Assembly: GCF_023008405.1 (NCBI RefSeq) | Contig: NZ_CP095376.1 | Span: forward strand, 1 to 64,000 | Source: Amycolatopsis sp. FBCC-B4732 | GTDB lineage: Bacteria > Actinomycetota > Actinomycetes > Mycobacteriales > Pseudonocardiaceae | Direction: 5' to 3' | Length of the DNA stretch: 64,000 nt | Shown here: piece by piece, positions 46,838 to 54,407 of the stretch | Layout: the number at the start of each line of letters is the position of its first letter | How positions within the stretch are numbered: the first letter of the stretch is position 1 | Program-made: the position numbers and the translations under genes | The notes under the pieces: generated by a model | What the model was told of the DNA's origin: nothing | The model's input: only the letters and a program-made list of their open reading frames with translations | The model's database searches: none

Positions 46838-47400
46838 GGGACTCCTTCCGGACGCGGCCCCACGGCTTGAAGACCGCGAGGACGCTGGCGAACAGCAACA
46901 GGCAGGGGGCGACGACCACGGGGTAGAGCAGTCCCTCGGGCCGCTCGGTGGCCTGGTCGACGCCGGAGCGCAGCGCGAAGAGGATCAGCAGCGCCATCAG
47001 GACGTTGATCGAGAGCTTGACGGCCACCCACCAGTAGCGGACCAGGCCGTACTTCGAGCCGAGGCCGAGCACGGCGCCCGTGCCGAGGGCGAGGAGCGCG
47101 GCGGTCAGCATCGGCCACACGGCGAACAGCTTGAGCGCCTGGAGAGCGGTGGCGCTGACGGCGGCGTCGCCGGTGAGCAGCGCGGTGCAGACCAGGATGC
47201 CCAGCACGGCGTCGATTCCGATCCACGCGCCGGCCGAGACGATGTGCCCCACCAGCCACCACTTCCGGGCCCGGGCCTTGAGCGTCATGGTGCCTCCTTT
47301 TCGACGCCTCCCATCCTCGGGACCGGGGCCCTCGGGGTCGTCCGCCGTGGTACGGCTCTTGCGGCTACGCCGGGGTGCGTACGCGGGTACGTTCGGTGTC

Positions 47401-48447
47401 GTGGTGATCCGCATCCGGGGCTACGCCTTGCCGCACGGCGAGTACGCCGACCTCTACGCCGACGGCGACCGCTGGACCACCGACCCGGTCCCGGGCGCGA
47501 CCCTCGTGGGCGAGGGCTGGCTCGTGCCGGGCCTGGTCGACGCGCACACGCACCCCGGCGCGACCGAGCCGGGGCAGCCGATGGACGACGAGGTGCTGCG
47601 GGCGCAGCTGCACCAGCACGTCGACGCCGGCGTCACGCTGATCCGCTCGCCGGGCCTGCCGGGCGAGCCACCGCCGTGGTTCGGCGAGGACCCGGACGTG
47701 CCGCGCGCCCGGCACGCGGGGCCGTGGCTGGCCCAGCACGGCCAGTTCTTCGACGGCTGGGGCCGCCGCGCGGACCACGCCGAGCTGCCCGCACTGGCGG
47801 CGGCGCAGGCCGCGCGGACCGGCTGGGCGAAGATCATCGCGGACTGGCGCGTCGGCGACTCCGCGGTCCCGGCCGACGTGCTGACGGCGGTCGTGCGCGA
47901 GGTCCACGCGGTCGGCGGGCGGGTGGCGGTGCACAGCCAGCACCCGGAAGGCGGCACGGCGGCGGTCGCGGCGGGCGTCGATTCGCTGGAGCACGGCATG
48001 TGCCTCGACCCGGACCTGCTGGCGCGGATGGCTTCGCGGGGAACGGCGCTGACGCCGACGTTGTCGGCCGTCAACGCCGGGCTGGCGCGCCGGGAACAGG
48101 CCCCGGACAGTCCACAGCGGACTTGGTACCTCAGCGGCGCGCGCGTCCACGCGTCGCTGACGGCGGCCGCGGCCGAAGCCGGGGTGCGGGTGCTGGCGGG
48201 CACGGATTCCCTGCCGCACGGCGGGATCCTGGCGGAGATCCGCGCGCTGGCGGCCGCGGGCGTCCGGCCGCACGACGCGCTGGCGGCGGCGTCGTGGAGC
48301 GCGCGCGAATACCTGGGTTTGCGCGGTCTGGAGCCGGGCGCGCCCGCCGATGCCGTGGTCTACGACCGCGACCCGCGGGAGGACCTCGACAGTCTGGCCG
48401 CGCCGGTGGCGGTCGTGCTGCGCGGCCGGTGCGTGCGGCGCCGCTGA
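47401..48447 (+). CDS. Amidohydrolase-family metal-dependent hydrolase
   Basis: The protein of 348 aa has the amidohydrolase metal motif VDAHTHPG near residue 47 and VAVHSQHPEGG near 180 (metal-ligand His). EHGMCL follows near 198 and VLAGTDSLPHGG near 264 supplies the catalytic Asp. The C terminus returns to the beta-sandwich (GLEPGAPADAVVYD). Family members hydrolyse cyclic amides or deaminate amines. GTG at 47401 or 47404 is the start. The ECF41 gene promoter begins at its stop codon. Confidence 0.85.
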   Translation: MVIRIRGYALPHGEYADLYADGDRWTTDPVPGATLVGEGWLVPGLVDAHTHPGATEPGQPMDDEVLRAQLHQHVDAGVTLIRSPGLPGEPPPWFGEDPDVPRARHAGPWLAQHGQFFDGWGRRADHAELPALAAAQAARTGWAKIIADWRVGDSAVPADVLTAVVREVHAVGGRVAVHSQHPEGGTAAVAAGVDSLEHGMCLDPDLLARMASRGTALTPTLSAVNAGLARREQAPDSPQRTWYLSGARVHASLTAAAAEAGVRVLAGTDSLPHGGILAEIRALAAAGVRPHDALAAASWSAREYLGLRGLEPGAPADAVVYDRDPREDLDSLAAPVAVVLRGRCVRRR

Positions 48448-48448
48448 A

Positions 48449-48475
48449 TGTCACAACCGCACCCCGAAGCTCGTC
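48449..48475 (+). promoter_or_regulatory. ECF41-type promoter TGTCACA-N16-CGTC
   Basis: TGTCACA (48449-48455) and CGTC (48472-48475) with a 16-base spacer match the known ECF41 autoregulated promoter. It overlaps the end of the amidohydrolase gene and feeds the sigma gene starting at 48484. Confidence 0.8.
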
Positions 48476-48483
48476 AAGGGGTC

Positions 48484-49329
48484 ATGACCACTGCGATCGT
48501 GCACGAGCGGCGGCAGCTGACCGGCCTCGCCTACCGGCTGCTCGGCTCGCTCGCCGACGCCGAAGACGTCGTCCAGGAAGCCTTCGGGCGGTGGTACGCG
48601 CTGTCCGCGCCGCAGCGCGAAGCGATCGAGTCCCCGGGTGCGTGGCTGACGACCGTCGCCAGCCGCATCTGCCTCGACCTGCTCGGGTCGGCGCGGGTCC
48701 GGCGGGAGCGGTACGTCGGCGAGTGGCTGCCCGAGCCGGTGCCCGAAGACCCGCTCGGGGATCCCGCCGACCGCGTCGCGCTGGCCGAGTCGGTCACCGT
48801 GGCGTTCCTCGTCGTGCTGGACGCGATGACGCCGGCCGAGCGGGTGGCGTTCGTCCTGCACGACGTGTTCGGCTACCCGTTCGCCGAGGTCGCGGTGGTC
48901 CTCGACCGGTCGGCGGCCGCGTGCCGCCAGCTCGCCTCCACCGCGCGGCGGCGGGTCCGGCCGGTCCCGCCGCCGTCGCGGGGGAGTGCCGCGGTCGTGC
49001 GGGCCTTCAAGGAGGCTTGGGAGGCCAAGGACATCGACGGCCTGCTCGGCCTCCTCGACCCCGAAGCCACGGTGACGGCCGACGGCGGGGGCCTGGCGGC
49101 CGCGGTGCTGCACCCGATCGAGGGCGGCGAGCGGGTCGCGCGCTACGCCGTGGGCCTCGCGAGCCGCGTGTCCGGGATGACGCTCACCGAGACCGCGGTC
49201 AACGGCCGGCCGGGGCTCGTCGCCCGCCAGGAGGGCGTGGTCGTGGCCGTCATCGCGTTCGACGTCGCCGGGGACGCGATCCGGCGCGTGTGGGCGGTGC
49301 GGAACCCCGAGAAGCTGCGCCGCTGGTAG
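48484..49329 (+). CDS. sigJ: ECF41/SigJ-type RNA polymerase sigma factor with SnoaL-like domain
   Basis: The 281-aa protein has sigma region 2 (LTGLAYRLLGSLADAEDVVQEAFGRW, residues 12-37) and region 4 (MTPAERVAFVLHDVFGYPFAEVAVVLDRS). The C-terminal SnoaL-like extension (about 175-281) ends NPEKLRRW, the ECF41 NPxKL motif. No anti-sigma factor is needed because the extension regulates activity. The ATG at 48484 is chosen over the ATG at 48448 because the sigma's own promoter covers 48449-48475. ECF41 factors usually neighbour CMD, oxidoreductase or epimerase genes; here the upstream gene is an amidohydrolase. Confidence 0.9.
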   Translation: MTTAIVHERRQLTGLAYRLLGSLADAEDVVQEAFGRWYALSAPQREAIESPGAWLTTVASRICLDLLGSARVRRERYVGEWLPEPVPEDPLGDPADRVALAESVTVAFLVVLDAMTPAERVAFVLHDVFGYPFAEVAVVLDRSAAACRQLASTARRRVRPVPPPSRGSAAVVRAFKEAWEAKDIDGLLGLLDPEATVTADGGGLAAAVLHPIEGGERVARYAVGLASRVSGMTLTETAVNGRPGLVARQEGVVVAVIAFDVAGDAIRRVWAVRNPEKLRRW

Positions 49330-49333
49330 CGGG

Positions 49334-49504
49334 CTAGCCGGACGCCCCCATGCCACCCGGCCCGCGCGGTGCGGGCACGACGAAGGCGATCACCCCGGCC
49401 GCCGGCCCGACGACCACGGAGAGGTGCTCCGCGGTCGGGACGGCGCTGATCAGGAACAGCCGCAGCGACCCCGAAATCAGCAGCCGCCACATCCTCGGGC
49501 TCAT
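49334..49504 (-). CDS. Small hypothetical membrane protein
   Basis: A 56-aa reading frame (SPRMWRLLISGSLRLFLIS near the start) has one hydrophobic helix (about residues 28-48). It follows the SEFIR gene on the same strand and could be the last gene of that operon. A GTG upstream would give a 73-aa product. Coding status is uncertain. Confidence 0.35.
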   Translation of the reverse strand: MSPRMWRLLISGSLRLFLISAVPTAEHLSVVVGPAAGVIAFVVPAPRGPGGMGASG

Positions 49505-49557
49505 GATCGACGAATACCCGGCCCCGCCGGGCGCCAACCCGGCCGCACCGGCCACGA

Positions 49558-50559
49558 TCAGGTGTAGAGCGCCGGGTCGCCCCAGCCGAGTTCGGGCAGG
49601 CCGTTGGACAGCCCGCCCGCCATCCGCGCGCCGGCGAGCATCGGGTGGACCGTAGTGTCGGTGCGGTAGGCCACGAGCCGCAGCCGGAGCACTTCGGAGA
49701 CGTCGACGCCGAGGTGCGCCGGCGACCCGAGCTTCACGGTGGCCCCGGGGTGGGCGACGCCGTCGAGGAAGACCTCGAAGTAGCCGGTCTGCTGGGCGTC
49801 GCTCGCGTCGTCGAGGACGCCGACCGTCGCCTCGAACTTCTTGTACTTCCGCCCGAGGGTGTATTCGACGACGCCGCGGGGTTCGCTGCAGAACATCGAG
49901 CAGCGGTAGGCGATGCCGTTGCCGTAGTGCGTGCCGTCGATGCCGACCGCGCCGAGCCGGACGTCCGGCCCCTTCGAAACCGGCTTCAATTCGGTGGTCA
50001 GCAACAGTTTCCGGCGCCGCGCGAGCGGGACGAAACCGGGAACGGCGAACTCCCCCGGCTCGCTGCCGGGCCTGGGGTGTTCGGCCTGGCCGGCGATCGC
50101 CCGGATCAGGCTCTGCACGCCGGGATCGTCCAGCTGGAACTGCTGGATCTTGTAGTGCGACGCGGAATAGGGCGTGAGGAAGCCGGGGATCTCCTCGATC
50201 GCCCGGCCGGGCAGCACGACCGGGAGGATCCGCGCGGTGTACTCGTCGATGTCGCTGCTGAGCTGGTTGCGCAGGATGGCGCCCTCGAACTGGGCGCCCC
50301 AGCCGATCTGCGGCGGCTCGTCGCCGTCGAGCCGCCGCCGGTAGACCGGGGACGCGATCGCGAGCGTGAAGTCGGACTGCTGCAGCTGGCGCGCCGCCCA
50401 CTTCGCCCAGTCGATGCGGTACCCGTCCGCCCACTGGTCCAGGTGCACCTCGAGACCCACGTGCCGGTGCAGGAACTCGGCGAACCGGCGCACGAGTGTC
50501 TTGTGGGTCTCGTCGTCGTGCGAATACGACACGAAAACCCGGGGGCGGCGCGTCACCAT
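49558..50559 (-). CDS. SEFIR-domain protein with C-terminal NPCBM-like domain
   Basis: The 333-aa protein starts with a SEFIR/TIR-like domain (RPRVFVSYSHDDETHKTLVR, residues 5-24, to about 150). The C-terminal third (about 220-333) is a beta-sandwich with GRKYKKFEATVGVLDDAS and LRLRLVAYRTDTT, resembling NPCBM/NEW2 carbohydrate-binding modules. No membrane segment is present. SEFIR domains mediate signalling contacts in animals; in bacteria their role is poorly known, and some TIR relatives hydrolyse NAD. The ATG at 50559 is chosen over one 27 bases upstream. It follows the NB-ARC gene by 53 bases on the same strand. Confidence 0.75.
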   Translation of the reverse strand: MVTRRPRVFVSYSHDDETHKTLVRRFAEFLHRHVGLEVHLDQWADGYRIDWAKWAARQLQQSDFTLAIASPVYRRRLDGDEPPQIGWGAQFEGAILRNQLSSDIDEYTARILPVVLPGRAIEEIPGFLTPYSASHYKIQQFQLDDPGVQSLIRAIAGQAEHPRPGSEPGEFAVPGFVPLARRRKLLLTTELKPVSKGPDVRLGAVGIDGTHYGNGIAYRCSMFCSEPRGVVEYTLGRKYKKFEATVGVLDDASDAQQTGYFEVFLDGVAHPGATVKLGSPAHLGVDVSEVLRLRLVAYRTDTTVHPMLAGARMAGGLSNGLPELGWGDPALYT

Positions 50560-50612
50560 CGTTCTCCGTCCGCTCGGGGGCGCCACCAGAGTCGGTGTCC
50601 CGTGGGTTCTCG

Positions 50613-52784
50613 TTACGCGTGCCGGGTGCGGGCTTCGCCGATGACGACGGGGTCGAGGTCGGGGTGGATCTCGTCGGCTTGGGCCCAGAACCCGGCGGCC
50701 TCCTCGCGTGAACCGCTGGCGGCCGCCACGTTGCCGAGGCCCGTGTACGCGCGTGCCGCCTCATGACTGCTGTCGCAGGCTTCCGCCCGCGCCGCCGCTT
50801 CGCGGTAGGCCGCGGACGCGAGATCGTGCTCGCCGGTGTGGAAACGCGCCCAGCCCAGGCAGTTCAACGCCATCGCGGCGTCGAAGTCCAGGTCCAGCCG
50901 GTCGAACACGGCCAGCGTGCCGGTCGCGAGCTCCGCGGCTTCGGCCGCCTCGCCGAGGCCGACGAGCACCAGGGCGATGCCGCGGTTCGTGATGGCGGCG
51001 TTGCGCTCGCTGCCCGTCTGCTCGTAGAACTCCAGCGCCGTCCGCAACGCCCGCAGCGCGGCCGCGTGCTCGCCGCGGTAGTGGTCGGCCCAGGCGTGGT
51101 GCGCGAGCGCCGTCGCCTCGCCGTGGCGGTCGCCGATCGCGCGGTACTCCCGCAGGGCTTCGCGGTAGCACTCGGACGCGCCGTCGAGGTCGCCGCGGTC
51201 GACCAGTGCGACGCCGAGGTTGGCCGTCGTGGTGGCCAGCGCCCACCGGTCGCCCGCCGCTTCGGCCGCCGCGCGGGCCCAGCGGTGCGTCGCGATCCAC
51301 GGGTCCCACAGCTTCGCCAGGAAGAAGTAGCCGCGCAGGAAGAACGCGAGCTGCCAGCACCGGTCGTGTTCGCCCAGCTCGCCTGCCCGGCGGCAGAGCG
51401 CCACCAGGTTCGGCCACTCGGCGCGGAACCACGTGACGGCGTCGACCGCCGGTGGCTCGGGGAGGCCGGCGGGGTAGCCGATGTCCGGGCGGTAGCGCTG
51501 CGGGGCCAGTTCCCGGTCGGCCCGCTCGGCCTCCCGGACGGCGAACGCGGCCAGCCTGCCGAACGCCCGTTCCCGCTCGCCCCGTTCGTCGTCCAGGCTC
51601 CCGGCGGCGAACTCGCGCAGGAGGTCGTGGAAGCCGTAGCGGTCGGCCGCGGGCTGGGTGACCAGGTACGCCTCGTGCAGCCGGTCGAGCAGCCGGTCGG
51701 TCTCCCGCGGCGGGAGCCCGGCCAGCGCGCTCGCCGCGAGGACGTCGAAGTCGCTGCCAGGGTGCAGGGCCAGCAGCCCGAACAGCCGGGCCTCCGCGGC
51801 GCCGAGCTGCCTGGCCGACACCGAGAAGACCGCGGACAGGTTGCGTTCGCCGTCGTCGAGCTGGCCGAGCCGGCCGGCTTCGCTCGCCAGCCGGCGGTCG
51901 AGTTCGGCCAGGTCCCACGCCGGGTGCGCGCGCAGCCGGGCCGCGGCGATCCGGATGGCCAGCGGCAGCCGGCCGCACCGCTCCGCGACCCGGGCGGCGT
52001 CCACCTCGCCGGCGCCGGTCAGCGCGGAGACCAGCTCCGTCGCGGCGGCGGCGGGCAGCACGTCGAGCGAGACGTGCCGGACGTCGTCGAGCGCGCTCAG
52101 CCGCGAGCGGGTCGTGACCAGGACGCGGCACTTCGGTTCGGCCGGCAGCAGCGGGCGGACCTGCGCGGCGCTGCCCGCGTTGTCCAGCACAAGCAGCAGG
52201 CTGCGGCCGCGCAGCCGCGAACGGTAGAGGGCGGCGCGGTCGTCGGGGTCGGCCGGGATCTGCTCCGCCGGCACGCCCAGCACGCGCAGCAGGCGGTCGT
52301 GCACCGCGGCGGCGGGCACCGGGGTGTCGCCCTGGCCGCGGAGGTCGACGAACAGGCAGCCGTCGGCGAACGCCGCTTCGAGCCGGTGGGCGCAGCGGAC
52401 CGCGAGCGCGGTCTTGCCGACGCCACCCATGCCGGAAACGACGCAGACGCCGGCGTCGGCTTCGAGCGCGTCGCGGACCGCCTGCAGTTCGGCGGCCCGG
52501 CCGGTGAAGTCCGCGGTCGCCGGCGGCAGCCCCGACGGGCGGACGTCGGGCCGGGTGCGCCGGCGGGCCGGTTCCCGCGGGAGCAGCGCGGTGAGCGCCC
52601 CTGGCGCGCCGAGTTCGGCCTCGCACAGGGCGGCGAGCGCCGCGTTGGGCGTCGTGAGCCCGGTTTCGACCTTGCTCAGGTAGCCCTTGCTGTAGTGGAC
52701 GCGGTCCGCCAGTTCCGTGAGGGAGAGGCCGGCGGCACGGCGCAGGCGGCGCAGCTCGGCGCCGAACGTCGCTCGTTCGCTCAT
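50613..52784 (-). CDS. XRE-NB-ARC-TPR regulator
   Basis: The 723-aa protein has an N-terminal XRE helix-turn-helix (LRRAAGLSLTELADRVHYSK, residues 13-32). A STAND NTPase follows (about 95-390) with P-loop GMGGVGKTALAVRCA and LLLVLDNAGSAAQ as Walker B. TPR-like helical repeats run from about 470 to 720. This is a nucleotide-switch regulator of the SARP/RRNPP-like type, able to sense a ligand through its TPR part. It is the third gene of a minus-strand operon whose first two genes encode a 53-aa exported peptide and an 18-aa hydrophobic peptide. That makes peptide sensing a plausible but untested model. Confidence 0.9.
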   Translation of the reverse strand: MSERATFGAELRRLRRAAGLSLTELADRVHYSKGYLSKVETGLTTPNAALAALCEAELGAPGALTALLPREPARRRTRPDVRPSGLPPATADFTGRAAELQAVRDALEADAGVCVVSGMGGVGKTALAVRCAHRLEAAFADGCLFVDLRGQGDTPVPAAAVHDRLLRVLGVPAEQIPADPDDRAALYRSRLRGRSLLLVLDNAGSAAQVRPLLPAEPKCRVLVTTRSRLSALDDVRHVSLDVLPAAAATELVSALTGAGEVDAARVAERCGRLPLAIRIAAARLRAHPAWDLAELDRRLASEAGRLGQLDDGERNLSAVFSVSARQLGAAEARLFGLLALHPGSDFDVLAASALAGLPPRETDRLLDRLHEAYLVTQPAADRYGFHDLLREFAAGSLDDERGERERAFGRLAAFAVREAERADRELAPQRYRPDIGYPAGLPEPPAVDAVTWFRAEWPNLVALCRRAGELGEHDRCWQLAFFLRGYFFLAKLWDPWIATHRWARAAAEAAGDRWALATTTANLGVALVDRGDLDGASECYREALREYRAIGDRHGEATALAHHAWADHYRGEHAAALRALRTALEFYEQTGSERNAAITNRGIALVLVGLGEAAEAAELATGTLAVFDRLDLDFDAAMALNCLGWARFHTGEHDLASAAYREAAARAEACDSSHEAARAYTGLGNVAAASGSREEAAGFWAQADEIHPDLDPVVIGEARTRHA

Positions 52785-52902
52785 CAGCACCCACCCTCGT
52801 CGAAGGACAAGTATGGCCATGGAGACGGTGCCGGGACACCGTCCGGGAAGGCCGGCCGGGGCGGCGGCCCCGGCCGGCTCGTGGTCGTGTCGCATGCCGG
52901 CC

Positions 52903-52959
52903 TCAGCCGAACACGACGGTCAGCAGGGCCAGGACGAGCCCGATGGCGTGGGTCTGCAT
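52903..52959 (-). CDS. 18-aa hydrophobic peptide
   Basis: The peptide MQTHAIGLVLALLTVVFG is preceded by GAGGAGGTG, one of the strongest ribosome sites in the window, 9 bases before its ATG. The stop of the upstream 53-aa gene is 2 bases away (TAACGATG). Its length and composition resemble Ibs-type membrane toxins or a signalling peptide. It is below annotation thresholds but well supported by the ribosome site. Confidence 0.55.
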   Translation of the reverse strand: MQTHAIGLVLALLTVVFG

Positions 52960-52961
52960 CG

Positions 52962-53123
52962 TTACCGCACCTCCTCTCCGTACGCGGCGACCACCGGGGT
53001 GAGCTGCTGCGGCGCGGTGGCGGGGACCGGCTGGTGGCTCAGCACGACCCCGGCCACCAGCGCCGCCGCGATCAGCCGAAAAGCCAGCCGCAGGAGCAGC
53101 GAAAACGAACAGACGACCTTCAT
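52962..53123 (-). CDS. 53-aa exported or membrane-anchored peptide
   Basis: The product begins KVVCSFSLLLRLAFRLIAAA with a signal-like hydrophobic helix (residues 5-30) and a short polar tail QPVPATAPQQLTPVVAAYGE, which looks like a secreted peptide. The start is the ATG at 53123; a longer frame from 53147 exists. It is the first gene of the operon leading into the 18-aa peptide and the NB-ARC regulator. Confidence 0.55.
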   Translation of the reverse strand: MKVVCSFSLLLRLAFRLIAAALVAGVVLSHQPVPATAPQQLTPVVAAYGEEVR

Positions 53124-53390
53124 TTCGACTCCTTCGACTGGGCGCACGCGGGCGCCACTCGGGCACCCGGGAACATCCCGTGGTCTTGTGGTTTATCGCC
53201 GCGGAATCGGTGCGGCCCTTGAAGAATGCGGCCGATCGGAACGGTCCGACAAGGAGTTTCCTGTTTCCGCTAACGAGAGGAAAGGAAACCCCGGCATAAC
53301 GATCCGTTCGTCCCGCCATGATCGACTGGACACCGGCCGCGGGGGTGACGATTATTGATCCCCGTGCGTGGGACGGGCAGGGGAGGAACG
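53124..53390. promoter_or_regulatory. Divergent promoter region of the signalling island
   Basis: The 267 bases between the small-peptide operon and the 324-aa gene must hold both promoters. TTTCC copies at 53257 and 53264 face GGAAA copies at 53279 and 53284, forming a bulged dyad. The 324-aa gene has GGGAGGAAC just before its GTG. Confidence 0.4.
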
Positions 53391-54365
53391 GTGGACCTGA
53401 GTGCGGCGGACGTGGTCGGTGAGCTGAAGATTCTCCGCAAGGGGAGGGCAATTTTCACCACACCGCTCGGCGATCGGGTCGGCCCGGCGTTGCGCCGCAC
53501 ATGTGGCATTTTGGAAGATGACGACACCGTGGAGATCCGGCGTAAACTCGCGAATCGCTTGCGTCCGCTCGTCGAGACGCTGCCGGAGGACCTGAAGATC
53601 GCCCTGCTGGCGGCGTTCGCGCTGGACGAAGCCGCCCGGAAGCCGTTCTACCAGGAGCGGGTGCACTGGGCGGCGATCACGCTGGACCGCGACGACCGCA
53701 CCGTCCGGCGGCGCATCGACGACGGCATCGAGCAGATCGCGGCAATGGCAGTGGCGGCGGGCAGGCAGCAGTCTCCGTCGCCCTACCCGAGCCGCAGTTG
53801 GCACACCGAAGAACTGCGCGTCTCACTGGCGCTGGACCAGCCGGTGGCGGAGGTGTTCGAAATCCGGCGGGTGGTCGCGGACGCGGACGAAATCAGTGAA
53901 CTCGATCTCGCGCTGACGCTCACGACGCTGGCCAATTCCGGGGATTCGGTGAGTGCGGCGGATCTCGAGGTCGACGTGTTCCACGGCGGTGTGCTCACCA
54001 AGCGCGAGATGGAGTCGAGCGACCGCGTCGGCCTCGCGTTGCGATTGCCGGTGCCGTTGCAGCGCGGTCAGCAGCACGAGATCGCACTGCGGTTCCGGGC
54101 GCGGCTGCGGGAACCGCATTACGTGTGCGTCCCGCGGCACCCGTGCGAGTTGTTCGACCTGCACGTCCGCTTCCGCGACGAGGTGCCGGACCGGATCGTG
54201 CGGCTGGAGCGGGCGTTCCAGAACGACACGCGCGACCGGTTCCCGCGGGGCACGGCGCTGACCGCCGACGACGCCGGCGAGGTGCACGTCCAGTTCCGGC
54301 ACCTGGCCCCGGGCTTCGCCTACGGCATCCGCTGGCAACCCGGCACCGAACTGCCTCGTGAGTGA
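53391..54365 (+). CDS. Unknown 324-aa protein with HTH-like centre and beta-rich C terminus
   Basis: The N-terminal half is helical (AFALDEAARKPFYQERVHWAAI). A segment DRDDRTVRRRIDDGIEQIAA near residue 110 resembles the second and third helices of a sigma-region-4-like HTH. The C-terminal half (about 140-324) is beta-rich (ELDLALTLTTLANSGDSVSA, LPVPLQRGQQHEIALRFRAR). No catalytic motif or signal peptide is visible. I do not recognise the family. It sits between two STAND operons and ends in a GTGAG hairpin. Confidence 0.75.
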   Translation: MDLSAADVVGELKILRKGRAIFTTPLGDRVGPALRRTCGILEDDDTVEIRRKLANRLRPLVETLPEDLKIALLAAFALDEAARKPFYQERVHWAAITLDRDDRTVRRRIDDGIEQIAAMAVAAGRQQSPSPYPSRSWHTEELRVSLALDQPVAEVFEIRRVVADADEISELDLALTLTTLANSGDSVSAADLEVDVFHGGVLTKREMESSDRVGLALRLPVPLQRGQQHEIALRFRARLREPHYVCVPRHPCELFDLHVRFRDEVPDRIVRLERAFQNDTRDRFPRGTALTADDAGEVHVQFRHLAPGFAYGIRWQPGTELPRE

Positions 54366-54401
54366 GAAACAGTTTTCTGACCCTGTTTCTCACTCACGAG
54401 G
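54354..54401. terminator. 19-bp perfect hairpin of the GTGAG family
   Basis: Arms 54354-54372 and 54383-54401 pair with a 10-base loop, between convergent genes. The TGA stop of the 324-aa gene (54363-54365) is inside the left arm (CCTCGTGAGTGAGAAACAG). Confidence 0.8.
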
Positions 54402-54407
54402 TCGGGA

